A stretch of DNA of 64,000 nucleotides from the NCBI RefSeq assembly GCF_000378625.1, contig NZ_KB905173.1, positions 1 through 64,000 on the forward strand, written 5' to 3'. A program made the position numbers and the translations under genes. The first letter of the stretch is position 1, and every line of letters begins with the position of its first letter. The DNA is from Colwellia piezophila ATCC BAA-637. GTDB taxonomy: Bacteria > Pseudomonadota > Gammaproteobacteria > Enterobacterales > Alteromonadaceae. This document shows, piece after piece, positions 7,861 through 15,662 of the stretch. The notes under the pieces are model-generated. The model made no database searches, was not told the origin of the DNA, and saw only the letters and a list, made by a program, of their open reading frames with translations.

Positions 7861-8244
7861 TTACTCTGCATTATGAGCACAGGCCTCTTTTTTTACTTGT
7901 TTCGCCTTAGCACTATTGTCTCCCATAGCAGCAAATATGGCATCATTACACAACTTGTCAGCTCTAGAGCTGGTCGGTTTCTTAACCTTTTTAAATTGAA
8001 TCTTTGATGTTGTAGGGGAGGAGGGCTGAATTGGTATCTGAACAGTCACCGTCTCTCCTCCATCTTTTAATATTGGCCTTCGGGAATCTGAAAATTCACC
8101 TGGGGATCCCTCTATTATAAACTGTCTTTCATGCTCAGGAAGTGAATTAAAAGACTCCATATCATACCCCCTCAAAATCATAGGTATAAGCCAACATAAA
8201 AAAGTAGCAACAACGATAATTGATATCCATTTTATAGCATTCAT
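7861..8244 (-). CDS. Hypothetical single-pass membrane protein
   Basis: Encodes 127 residues. Residues 5-25 (WISIIVVATFLCWLIPMILRG) form a clear N-terminal membrane anchor, leaving a hydrophilic tail of about 100 residues, probably periplasmic. The middle is rich in proline, serine and threonine (IPIQPSSPTTSK), and the C-terminus has two cysteines and many lysines (KQVKKEACAH). I recognise no family. It lies in the accessory region beside the dead integrase and faces it tail to tail with a 39-base gap. Base composition is like its neighbours. Confidence 0.55.
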   Translation of the reverse strand: MNAIKWISIIVVATFLCWLIPMILRGYDMESFNSLPEHERQFIIEGSPGEFSDSRRPILKDGGETVTVQIPIQPSSPTTSKIQFKKVKKPTSSRADKLCNDAIFAAMGDNSAKAKQVKKEACAHNAE

Positions 8245-8306
8245 AAATCAATCCTTTTTGAATACATTTATTCTATATAAAAGAGCAATTACCTACAAGG
8301 TTACAT

Positions 8307-8391
8307 GTTTTGGTGGAATCTACCCCGTAGTTCATAACGAGGGGGTTCCGCTCTCCACTCTTCCTCGTTGCTCAGGCTTCGCTACCAAAAC
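8307..8391 (+). other. 85-base structured inverted-repeat element
   Basis: GTTTTGGT at 8307-8314 pairs perfectly with ACCAAAAC at 8384-8391, and an inner stem pairs AACGAGG (8336-8342) with CCTCGTT (8363-8369). The 3' side contains GGCTTCGCTACCA, a word that recurs in related form near 8949 and 11351. Nested stems of this kind occur in integron-type sites and structured RNAs; I cannot tell which applies. It ends 9 bases before a small frame at 8401. Confidence 0.4.
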
Positions 8392-8400
8392 CAATAATAA

Positions 8401-8592
8401 ATGAACAAACAAAAACAACCAAAAATTAAAAAAAGGTTCCAAAGAGCTTCAAGCATGAATACTACACCTGAGCTAGACCGCACTGAGATTGAAAAAGAAT
8501 TTCAAGAGCTAATGAATGAGACTAGAACAATAGTCGCGAAAGCAAAAGCAGCTAACGAAGCTGATGCAATAAAAAGGATGTCGTTAAAGTAG
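8401..8592 (+). CDS. Small charged hypothetical protein
   Basis: Encodes 63 residues, rich in lysine, arginine, glutamate and alanine, and probably one long helix (about residues 25-60). The first 16 residues are strongly basic. No family is recognised. There is no ribosome-binding site before 8401. An internal ATG at residue 19 is an alternative start but is no better served, so translation is uncertain. It follows a structured inverted repeat and precedes another small gene at 8691, in a region that looks like gene-cassette debris. Confidence 0.35.
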   Translation: MNKQKQPKIKKRFQRASSMNTTPELDRTEIEKEFQELMNETRTIVAKAKAANEADAIKRMSLK

Positions 8593-8690
8593 AAAGAGTA
8601 GGTCTGTACTTAACTTTCACTGAAAAGAGAGAGACTCTCTACCGCCAATTGTCAGCACTTTAACTAAAGGCCGAATGAAAGGAATTAACC

Positions 8691-8944
8691 ATGTTAATCA
8701 AAATCAATGAAAGTGACCCTGAGTTTGTCGAGTTCGTTGACGAACTCAAGCAATACTACAGCGAAGCAACGGCATCAACAAAGAAACCGATCGTTAATCA
8801 CGTCTCGGGTGTTAATGATTTAAGGAAAAAAAAAAGAAGCTAGAGCGGCTAGAGGACATACTTGCTGAAAGGAAAAACATTAAGCAACAGCAAAAAGGAT
8901 TACAACAAAACCGACCAAATTTAGACTCGTATTTATCACAATAA
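8691..8944 (+). pseudogene. Small gene frameshifted at a poly-A run
   Basis: The ATG at 8691, preceded by AAGGA at 8679-8683, starts MLIKINESDPEFVEFVDELK and runs 50 codons to a TAG at 8841-8843. Just before that stop is a run of ten A (8826-8835). In the -1 frame after the run, an open frame continues as KKLERLEDILAERKNIKQQQ and ends at TAA 8942-8944. The two parts together give about 84 residues: an acidic N-terminus, then a coiled-coil-like basic tail. One extra A would restore the full protein. It may be a one-base mutation, a sequencing error, or a gene that relies on polymerase slippage. The family is unknown. Confidence 0.5.
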
Positions 8945-9299
8945 ATAGTCTGCTTCGCAACCATAGCTGTCGTTCAATGTTCAACTTGTAACGATCACTT
9001 TGTTGCACAGAAGACATTAGCCTCATCGTTTTTGTCAGATATTTTATAATGAATCACTTTTATCATATTACTGATACGTACCCATAATAAGCGTTATATG
9101 CATCTAATAAGTTGATTATCGCCGTCAGAAAAAAATCATCTAGAAGTCATAAGGACGTCAGGTATTTTAAATCCGGTTAGCTTAAATTGACTCTTGTTCA
9201 ATTACATTTAAGCGAAGTTAAATAATTCGTTGATTTTAAAATTAAAAATAAAGATAAATAGCGCAATTTATTGTTTTATACCTAGAGGATAGGATACCT
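8945..9299 (+). other. Gene-less stretch upstream of serine hydrolase
   Basis: No gene is supported. Positions about 8930-8965 resemble 11325-11360 (TATTTATCACA, then TAGTC(T/C)GCTTCGC(A/C)ACCA), so the 3' end of a similar unit lies in both places. The last 120 bases are AT-rich and should contain the promoter of the hydrolase at 9300, which has a ribosome-like AGAGGATAGGA at 9284-9294. Confidence 0.35.
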
Positions 9300-10517
9300 A
9301 TGAGCATCAATTTAAGTTTCAAAAACTTACTCTCTGTCGTTTTTTTAAGCGGATTTTGCGGTTTTGCAGTTGCCGCCGCTGGAAAAATAGTCGGAGGAAA
9401 TAATGACCTCGCACCAGAGGCCACAGCCGCCGAAGCCAAGATCTCAGTGCGGGATCTTCCTTATCTGGAAAAAGCCTTTATCGATACAACGCCAGCGGAC
9501 AGAAAAGACACTGTTCCTGTGGGTGAATTGGGTGTAGACGGTGGCAATAGAAACATGATTGTCAAGCTAGCCGAGGAGATAGCCGAAAGTAAGCACGCTC
9601 CCTACGACAGCCTGCTTATCACCTACAAGGGCAAGTTATTGTTTGAATCTTATTACCGACGCGGCCGCGTCAACCTACCACACGGCCAAGCATCAGCCGT
9701 TAAAGCCTACACCAGCTTGATACTGGGTCGCGCTATTCAGTTGGGCTATCTGACAATGGCCGATCTGGACAAGCCTTTAGTCAGCTTTCTTAAGGATTTA
9801 GATCCAACAAAGTTTGTTGAGGGCGCAGAAAAAATCACCCTCCATAAGGCTTTGACCATGCGCGGGGGGCTTCGCATCAGTGAAGCACAGAGCAAAGAAT
9901 TACATAAGCCTTCTAGCAAGCTAAAAGGCCAAGGGTTCGTCCAATCCCTTCTTGAGCATAGTAAACCTATTACCTCAGACTCTCAGATCTATAAATATGG
10001 CAACTACAACCCTGGCTTGGTAATGCAAGTTATTGACGCCGTTGTACCTGGTTCCGCTCAGGAATTCATCAAGAACGAATTTCTCGACAAAATGGGTATT
10101 GTAAATTATCACTGGAAGGATCATGCCGTGACTGGTCAGCCTGAATCAGGTTGGCGCGTGAGTATGACATCGAGGGATATGGTTAAGTTGGGCAGGTTGG
10201 TCCTCAACAAAGGCAAATGGCAGGGCGAACAGCTTATTTCAGCAGATTATTTAGCTAAGGCCACAAGTAGCATTACTAAGCCTACTGGATATGATTGGAT
10301 GCCCAAAGATTTTTTTTATGGCTACTTTTTTTATCAAACGGATATAACAGTCGGAGATAAAAGCTATAGTGCCAGTTGGGCTTGGGGTGGTGGCGGACAA
10401 TTCATCATTACGGTTGAAGAGCTTGACTTAAGTATTGTGATTACTGGTCATGATAGGGATGAAGAAGTCTTTTTGGCCACGGTTTATAAAAGAATTCTAC
10501 CGGCTTTTTCCCAATAA
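9300..10517 (+). CDS. Serine hydrolase, beta-lactamase/CubicO family
   Basis: Encodes 405 residues with an N-terminal signal peptide (hydrophobic about residues 8-26, ending AVAAAG), so it is exported. The class C beta-lactamase-like fold shows SAVK (Ser-x-x-Lys nucleophile, about residues 132-135), YGN in KYGNYNPG (Tyr-x-Asn), and WGGGG near residues 360-364 in place of the usual Lys/His-x-Gly. The family includes D-aminopeptidases, esterases and penicillin-binding-like enzymes, so the substrate cannot be named. The gene looks less AT-rich than the flanking accessory DNA, which hints at separate acquisition. A perfect 12-base-stem hairpin follows at 10523-10553. It is not in an operon. Confidence 0.8.
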   Translation: MSINLSFKNLLSVVFLSGFCGFAVAAAGKIVGGNNDLAPEATAAEAKISVRDLPYLEKAFIDTTPADRKDTVPVGELGVDGGNRNMIVKLAEEIAESKHAPYDSLLITYKGKLLFESYYRRGRVNLPHGQASAVKAYTSLILGRAIQLGYLTMADLDKPLVSFLKDLDPTKFVEGAEKITLHKALTMRGGLRISEAQSKELHKPSSKLKGQGFVQSLLEHSKPITSDSQIYKYGNYNPGLVMQVIDAVVPGSAQEFIKNEFLDKMGIVNYHWKDHAVTGQPESGWRVSMTSRDMVKLGRLVLNKGKWQGEQLISADYLAKATSSITKPTGYDWMPKDFFYGYFFYQTDITVGDKSYSASWAWGGGGQFIITVEELDLSIVITGHDRDEEVFLATVYKRILPAFSQ

Positions 10518-10522
10518 AGTAA

Positions 10523-10553
10523 CAACACGATGTAAGCTAAGTACATCGTGTTG
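10523..10553 (+). terminator. Perfect hairpin after serine hydrolase
   Basis: CAACACGATGTA (10523-10534) pairs perfectly with TACATCGTGTTG (10542-10553) around a 7-base loop, 6 bases after the hydrolase stop codon. There is no T-run after the stem, so it is either a weak or Rho-aided terminator or an mRNA-stabilising 3' hairpin. Confidence 0.5.
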
Positions 10554-10651
10554 CAGAATGTTCGCCCAGCAAAAAAAAACTCTGGGTTGGACGCAGTTAA
10601 AGTCGCCAGAACGACGCCATATTTGTAGAGAATATGTCAGGTTCAACAAAA

Positions 10652-10722
10652 AAACATAACAATAAATTCTTGCGGAGCGCCTTACGCTTCGCTTCAGTCA
10701 CCCGCAAATTTGGGCGTTAGGA
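10652..10722 (+). other. attC-like integron recombination site
   Basis: The element opens with CATAACAA (TAAC at 10657-10660) and closes with GGCGTTAGG (GTTA at 10716-10719). Between them AAAT pairs with ATTT, TTGCGG with CCGCAA, and AGCG with CGCT, leaving unpaired bases on one side of the stem. TAAC...GTTA outer boxes, an inner L-box stem and extrahelical bases are the layout of integron attC sites. It lies about 95 bases before a MazG-like gene, as expected for the junction between gene cassettes. No integron integrase is in the window. Confidence 0.55.
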
Positions 10723-10815
10723 ATAACGGTGGTGTAACTTCTCCTTTGCGCACTAATGGCACATTGGCATTAATAAATATCAGAGCTTAAACAGACCTTG
10801 AGGGGATTTATAACA

Positions 10816-11172
10816 ATGAAAGAATCAATAAATAAAACGGTTGAATGTTGTCATTCAGCGGCAACTAACGCGGGATGGTGGAATGGTGTAGATGTTATGG
10901 CTCCTAATGTTGTCCCTGCGAAACTGTGCTTAATTCATTCAGAGATTAGTGAAGCGATGGAGGGTGACAGAAAAAACTTAATGGATAACCATTTACCAAA
11001 TAGAAAAATGATTGAAGTTGAGTTAGCTGATGCGGTAATTCGTATTTGTGATCTGGCGGGTGCACTTGGGTTAGATTTGGGCGGAGCAATGGTTGAAAAA
11101 ATGGAATACAACGCCAATCGTCCCGACCATAAGTCTGAAAATAGAAATAAAACCAACGGTAAAAAATATTAA
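10816..11172 (+). CDS. MazG-like nucleotide pyrophosphohydrolase
   Basis: Encodes 118 residues from the ATG at 10816, chosen because GAGGGG (10799-10804) is a good ribosome site; an upstream TTG at 10798 overlaps that site and is unlikely. The protein shows the all-alpha NTP pyrophosphatase pattern: KLCLIHSEISEAMEGDR (E-x-x-E) followed by IEVELADAVIRICDLAGALG (E-x-x-D), the two acidic helices that hold magnesium. Such enzymes hydrolyse (d)NTPs to monophosphates, either cleaning the pool or affecting phage and stress responses. Small MazG-like genes are frequent passengers in integrons and phages, and the attC-like site just upstream fits that. It is a single gene with no tight neighbours. Confidence 0.8.
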   Translation: MKESINKTVECCHSAATNAGWWNGVDVMAPNVVPAKLCLIHSEISEAMEGDRKNLMDNHLPNRKMIEVELADAVIRICDLAGALGLDLGGAMVEKMEYNANRPDHKSENRNKTNGKKY

Positions 11173-11813
11173 AGTTGTTGAATACTTAAAAAAATAGGTA
11201 ATGACATTAACCAATGTATAAACGTTGAAGGAGGTGTAGGTCAGCGAGATATCACTATTCACGCACTAACTGAGCAATAGTAAAAGTTCGTGTTCTACCA
11301 CAAAGCAATCTTAATTTTGATATGTATTTATCACAGCCCATAGTCCGCTTCGCCACCAAAGCCGCCACTCACGAAGTCGCATTGGCATGACCCCTTGTTC
11401 AATAAATGGTCGCTTTTCAATCCTACAAAGCTTTAAAAATCATCACCCAAACATTAAGAATACATCTAATACCTGACAGTCCGCTCCATAATCAACCGTA
11501 AATAATTTAAATATAAACAAGGCGTTAATGTGAAGTATACCAACCTTTAGAGCCATTTGAACAAATACGGCAGCACCAGAAAAAGTAAGCGTATTTAGGG
11601 AATAGTCAGGTACAAACAATTAAAATCAGAAAAAAATCAGCTTGCCGTCAGGACTTTGAGGAATAATTGCTTAATACTGAGCAACAATATTATTGATAAG
11701 CGCCACTAAATTGAACTATATTTCTTGCTCAAATGCTGATCTATTACTTTGATTTAGGCAACGCTTTAATTCGATTGTGTAACCTAAAAATCTTTAATGT
11801 AATAGGAAAAAAT
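11173..11813 (+). other. Gene-less stretch with cassette-like debris
   Basis: No gene is supported. A segment at about 11325-11360 matches the 3' region of the frameshifted gene near 8930-8965. AAGGCGTTAATG at 11519-11530 looks like the closing box of an integron-type site, but I cannot pair it with an opening box. The last 100 bases should contain the promoter of the PD40 protein. An in-frame upstream start (11733) would add 27 residues before a good signal peptide, so I did not use it. Confidence 0.35.
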
Positions 11814-12671
11814 ATGAAGTTAGTACTTAATATCACACTACTTTTTACAGCGTTACTTGTTAGCGATAAAAGCTTTTCAAAGGACGAGCTTAGTCCGCTG
11901 GAAGGTCCTTACATGGGACAAAACCCTCCAAATATTGTAGCGGTTCCGTTTGCTCCAGGAGTCATATCTAAAGAAGGCTGGGATGGTGAAGGGGTGTTTT
12001 CGCCTGAAATGAAAGAGTTTTATTATGCTACAGATGTCGGCAAAAATAATAGAAAAATTATTGGATATCGACAAGAAGATAACGTATGGACTAAGTATAT
12101 TGAACTTACACGTACAGGTGAAATTGGATTCTCCTCTGACGGGCAGCGGATGTATATGGCTAAGAGTTACAAAGAACGAGTCGGTGATGGCTGGTCAGAA
12201 AGTAAAAGCCTCGGACCGATGTTTGACAGTAAAGACCTAGGGATTATGCGCTTATCCGCATCCAATAAAAGCACTTACGTCTTCGACGATTACCTAAGCG
12301 GTGCAATCAGGATATCACCCATAAAAGACGGCCAACGCCAAGCACCGAAAAAGATGGCGGAAGAAATAAATACAGGCAAATGGACTGCCCATCCTTTCAT
12401 CGCTCCAGACGAAAGTTATCTAATTTGGGACAGCGAACGGGAAGAAGGGTATGGAGAAACTGACTTGTACATAAGCTTCAGACAAAAGGATGACTCTTGG
12501 GGCCCAGCCATTAATATGGGCGATGCAGTTAACACCGAAAATGATGAATCTTTTGCAAGTGTAACCCCTAATGGAAAATACATACTCTTTAATAGAAAGA
12601 TAGATGACAAGAATACGGATGTATATTGGGTGGATGCAAAAATAATAGATCGACTTAGGCCAAAAAAATAA
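11814..12671 (+). CDS. Exported PD40 beta-propeller protein
   Basis: Encodes 285 residues from the ATG at 11814. That start places a signal peptide (MKLVLNITLLFTALLVSDKS) at the very N-terminus. The rest is a WD40-like, TolB-type (PD40) propeller: repeated blades such as AHPFIAPDESYLIWDSER (about residues 196-213) and SFASVTPNGKYILFNRK (about 247-263), each with the P-x-G/E-x-x-hydrophobic-hydrophobic-F/W signature. Propellers of this type sit in the periplasm and bind proteins or glycans; no catalytic residues are evident. It is a single gene followed by an 11-base inverted repeat. Its relatives are often called hypothetical. Confidence 0.75.
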   Translation: MKLVLNITLLFTALLVSDKSFSKDELSPLEGPYMGQNPPNIVAVPFAPGVISKEGWDGEGVFSPEMKEFYYATDVGKNNRKIIGYRQEDNVWTKYIELTRTGEIGFSSDGQRMYMAKSYKERVGDGWSESKSLGPMFDSKDLGIMRLSASNKSTYVFDDYLSGAIRISPIKDGQRQAPKKMAEEINTGKWTAHPFIAPDESYLIWDSEREEGYGETDLYISFRQKDDSWGPAINMGDAVNTENDESFASVTPNGKYILFNRKIDDKNTDVYWVDAKIIDRLRPKK

Positions 12672-12705
12672 AGGCGACAAGAAGAACTAATCTGAACTAG
12701 TAAAA

Positions 12706-12737
12706 GTTTCTCAGCGGTAATATAGGCGCTGAGAAAC
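12706..12737 (+). terminator. Hairpin after PD40 gene
   Basis: GTTTCTCAGCG (12706-12716) pairs perfectly with CGCTGAGAAAC (12727-12737) around a 10-base loop, 35 bases after the PD40 stop codon. Only a broken T-rich tract (ATTAAATTTTT) follows, so termination is probable but not certain. Confidence 0.5.
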
Positions 12738-12865
12738 GGTATTAAATTTTTCAGATTCAAATATGGGTATCGCGATGCTCGGTATTAAATTGAAAAAGTC
12801 CAGATAAGATCTTACATTCCTATTTAAAAAACGACACACTCCCTACGTTTTTTCCATCAAGATCA

Positions 12866-12941
12866 CCATCAAATAATCAATAAAACACTTTAATTCAAAA
12901 TAAATAAATTATTGATCAACCTTTTGCTATAAATCACGTAT
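12866..12941 (+). promoter_or_regulatory. ECF-type autoregulated promoter of the sigma operon
   Basis: CAACCTT (12917-12923) and CGTAT (12937-12941) are separated by exactly 13 bases, and the same pair with the same spacing occurs before the genes at 15663 and 17346. The 20-base word CCATCAAATAATCAATAAAA (12866-12885) is found unchanged at 15462-15481, about 50 bases upstream of both -35 elements. An AAC-containing -35 and CGT -10 are typical of ECF sigma factors. The start codon at 13012 leaves a leader of about 60 bases. Confidence 0.75.
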
Positions 12942-13011
12942 AGATAACTATCAACACAATAATTAGCAGTGAAACTCAACGTTAAAGCTGAATTATAGGA
13001 TTAACAACTCA

Positions 13012-13560
13012 ATGTTCGATGAAAAAGAACTTATGTTTCAAGTAAAGGCTGGGCAGTTAGATAAACTTGCCACTCTTTTTGAAAATAATAAGTTACAACT
13101 TTTTAATTACTTTTTACGTAGAGGTAATAACCGTGCGTTAAGTGAAGACTTAGTGCAAGAAACTTTTATGAGAATACTTGCCTATCGCACCAACTTTACC
13201 GGTAGCAGTACCTTTAAGTCGTGGATGTATGGTATTGCCAGAAACACGGTTGCTGAACATTACCGTAAGAATAAGAACCAAGCACTGAACTGTGATATGG
13301 AGGATGAAGAACTAACTAATGGACAAACCTTAGGTGAAGAATTTGAAGTTGAGCAGCAAAATGCAATTTTTAATAAATCCTTAGCCAGTATTTCACCCGA
13401 AGACAGAGAAATCATACTGCTCAGTCGATTTCAGCAATTGAATTATAAAGAAATATCGACCTTATTAGATTGTAATTTAAATACCTTAAAGTCTCGTATG
13501 CGAAATGCGATAGGTAAATTACAGATGAGTTATCAACAATTAGTGGGAGAGAATAGCTAA
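13012..13560 (+). CDS. ECF RNA polymerase sigma factor
   Basis: Encodes 182 residues. Region 2 is seen in EDLVQETFMRILAYRTNF (about residues 44-61) and SWMYGIARNTVAEHYRK (about 68-84). Region 4 is seen in SPEDREIILLSRFQQLNYKE and the HTH LLDCNLNTLKSRMRNAIGKL (about residues 153-172). It directs RNA polymerase to CAACCTT-N13-CGT promoters, one of which lies before this gene, so it should be autoregulated. Its stop overlaps the ATG of the anti-sigma-like gene by one base, the usual arrangement for coupled sigma/anti-sigma pairs. The inducing signal is not visible; the envelope character of its targets suggests envelope or peptidoglycan stress, which is inference. Confidence 0.9.
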   Translation: MFDEKELMFQVKAGQLDKLATLFENNKLQLFNYFLRRGNNRALSEDLVQETFMRILAYRTNFTGSSTFKSWMYGIARNTVAEHYRKNKNQALNCDMEDEELTNGQTLGEEFEVEQQNAIFNKSLASISPEDREIILLSRFQQLNYKEISTLLDCNLNTLKSRMRNAIGKLQMSYQQLVGENS

Positions 13561-14411
13561 TGAAAAATCAAAAAATTATCGACTGGAAAATTGCTTCATT
13601 AGCCAATAATGACAACAGTGAGCTAAGCGAAGAAATGCAAAGCTATCTTAAGGGAAATAAGCAACTGCAAGAAGAATTGTTGTTTATTGAACAGTTCTGG
13701 ACAAATGATGTAAAGCCGCTGGTTATGCCGTCAGATAAGTTAGACGCTAACTTTTATCAAATGTTATCTAGAGCGCAGAGTGTGCAACAGTATAGCACTC
13801 AACAAGAAACAGCCCAGCCACTCAATGACTATCGCTCTTCTTCAAAAGAGCCGTCGCACTCTTTGATGGATAAAGTTAAAAGCTGGTTTATGCCCACAGC
13901 TATTGCCCAGTTTGCCACGTTAGCTTTGGTTTTCGTGCTTGGGTTCAATTTAAACCAAACACCGAATAATGACAGAAATAGTGAAAGCTACAGTGGGTTA
14001 CAGCAAGACATATCATCGTTAACGACAGTACTTGCTATGTCTATGTTGCAAAAAGACTCTGCCAGTGCACGTCTTTCCGGTGTTGCTTATAGTCGACAAA
14101 CAGATTTATCAAATCCGTTACTCGTTGAACAACTTATTAAGTTATTAGCGCGAGATAAATCAACTTCGGTACGACTGGCAATAATCAATAGTTTAGGCGA
14201 GTTAGCGTCTTTTGGTTCATCAGAACAGCAACTTTTTACTTTGGCTATAAAAGAAGAAAACCTACTAGTACAAATAGAATTATGCCGTTTGTTGCTTAAC
14301 TATGGCTCAGTAGAGATTAAAAATTTATTAACCGAACAAGGTAATCAACAACATTTAAAACCAGAAGTACAAGAATTTATTAAAGCGCAATCAATCGCTT
14401 CATATATTTAG
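13560..14411 (+). CDS. Membrane anti-sigma-like protein with HEAT-like repeats
   Basis: Encodes 283 residues and overlaps the sigma gene by one base. The N-terminal part (1-110) is soluble and would face the cytoplasm. One membrane helix follows at about residues 118-138 (PTAIAQFATLALVFVLGFNL). The C-terminal 140 residues, probably periplasmic, look like HEAT repeats (LSNPLLVEQLIKLLARD, VRLAIINSLGELASFG, VQIELCRLLLNYG). Position and topology point to the anti-sigma partner of the ECF factor. It lacks the zinc-binding His-x3-Cys-x2-Cys motif, so it is not a ZAS-type anti-sigma. The HEAT-like sensor side is unusual and may bind a protein ligand. Confidence 0.75.
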   Translation: MKNQKIIDWKIASLANNDNSELSEEMQSYLKGNKQLQEELLFIEQFWTNDVKPLVMPSDKLDANFYQMLSRAQSVQQYSTQQETAQPLNDYRSSSKEPSHSLMDKVKSWFMPTAIAQFATLALVFVLGFNLNQTPNNDRNSESYSGLQQDISSLTTVLAMSMLQKDSASARLSGVAYSRQTDLSNPLLVEQLIKLLARDKSTSVRLAIINSLGELASFGSSEQQLFTLAIKEENLLVQIELCRLLLNYGSVEIKNLLTEQGNQQHLKPEVQEFIKAQSIASYI

Positions 14412-14443
14412 TTTATCTTTAGTTTCATATTTAGGAGTAACCC

Positions 14444-15307
14444 ATGAAAAAATTATCAACAACCTTATCTTTCGTCTTAGTCGCTATGCTTGCGGGCAGC
14501 ATTCAATTAGCGAGCGCAGCTGAAAAAAACTATAGCTTAGCTTTATCTAAGCCTGGAGAGCCGGTTTCAATTGATATTGAAGTCTATCGAGGAAGTATTA
14601 CTCTTGTTGGTTATAAAGGAGATACCATTGAAATAAGTGCAAAAACATCAGTTTTTTCAGGTAAAGATAACGATAAAGGCCTTAAAAAAGTGAAGGGTCA
14701 AATAAATAATAATAACCCAGCAAGATCTAGCAAAGGTTTGAAGAGTGTTAAAATCCAGTCGATGCGATTAGAAATTGAAGAAAAAAATAATAAGGTGGAA
14801 ATTAGCAGTGAACTGCTAAATCAACATGTTGATTTAGTGATTAAAGTGCCGCAACGTGCATCGATAGTAGTGGAGTTATATAAAGGTGGCGATATCAATG
14901 TTGATGGCATAAGTGGCGGATTAGAGCTTGAGGCGTATCAAGGTATGATCATAGCAAAAAACATTTCAGGCCCAATTGTTGCTGAAACGGTGCGAACTGA
15001 TATTGTGGTGAGTTTTTCTAATTTTTCCAAGACCAGCCCTTCGTCATTAACAAGCCATATGGGTAATATTGATATAACTTTAGCAAAAAAAGTTGTAGCT
15101 AACGTAAATGTACAAACCTACCAAGGTGAAATATTTTCAGGTCTAGATAAAGACTTTGTTGTGATTGATGAAATCAAGAAAAACAAAAAAGGTCAAAAAC
15201 AAACGATTATACTTGGTGGCATAATGCAGGCGAAAGTTAATGGTGGCGGACAAACGTTATCATTAACTAGTTATAGCGGTAACTTGTATATTCGAAAAGG
15301 GCAATAG
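14444..15307 (+). CDS. Exported DUF4097 beta-repeat protein
   Basis: Encodes 287 residues with a signal peptide (cleavage near ASA-AE, residue 26) and AGGAGTAACCC just before the start. The mature part consists of short beta strands spaced as in DUF4097/DUF2807 solenoids: VSIDIEVYRGSITLVGYKGD, then INVDGISGGLELEAYQG, IDITLAKKVVANVNVQTYQG and LSLTSYSGNLYIRKG. Such proteins are periplasmic or surface right-handed solenoids of unknown biochemical role. It is the third gene of the sigma operon, 32 bases after the anti-sigma stop, and a strong terminator follows, so this ends the operon. It is likely a structural or sensing component of the response. Confidence 0.8.
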   Translation: MKKLSTTLSFVLVAMLAGSIQLASAAEKNYSLALSKPGEPVSIDIEVYRGSITLVGYKGDTIEISAKTSVFSGKDNDKGLKKVKGQINNNNPARSSKGLKSVKIQSMRLEIEEKNNKVEISSELLNQHVDLVIKVPQRASIVVELYKGGDINVDGISGGLELEAYQGMIIAKNISGPIVAETVRTDIVVSFSNFSKTSPSSLTSHMGNIDITLAKKVVANVNVQTYQGEIFSGLDKDFVVIDEIKKNKKGQKQTIILGGIMQAKVNGGGQTLSLTSYSGNLYIRKGQ

Positions 15308-15340
15308 AAGTGTTAACGATATAAGACATTTCCTCATTAA

Positions 15341-15366
15341 AAGAAGCTTTATAGCTTCTTTTTTTT
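15341..15366 (+). terminator. Rho-independent terminator of sigma operon
   Basis: AAGAAGCT (15341-15348) pairs with AGCTTCTT (15353-15360) around TTAT, with eight T ending at 15366. It lies 34 bases after the DUF4097 stop. Confidence 0.85.
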
Positions 15367-15461
15367 CGCTTGGCGCTCAACCAAGTGCGGCGTTCTATGC
15401 CTAAGCTATAAAACCGTTGAAATACTGCTCATCTTTTTTTAATTTTATTTCGTCGCAAGCT

Positions 15462-15534
15462 CCATCAAATAATCAATAAAATATTTTAAATATATATATA
15501 AATATTTATCAACCTTCGGCGAAAAACTACGTAT
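15462..15534 (+). promoter_or_regulatory. ECF-type promoter of serine hydrolase
   Basis: CAACCTT (15510-15516) is followed after exactly 13 bases by CGTAT (15530-15534), matching the sigma operon promoter. The 20-base upstream word at 15462-15481 is identical to 12866-12885. After the -10 element, both sites also share AACTATCAA. This ties the hydrolase to the ECF regulon. Confidence 0.75.
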
Positions 15535-15662
15535 TAGTAACTATCAAAAGAAAAAACTTTTCACTCAGAGTAAGTCGCCTCTTAAGAATATAACTGGAGC
15601 GCTACTTGAATAAAGTGGCTATTCATACACCTTTACTCATAACCAGAGAACTACAAACTGCT

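Noticed and set aside
8401-8592. Part of a larger gene with the 8691 frame
   Set aside because: The frames differ, a stop intervenes, and each begins with its own ATG.
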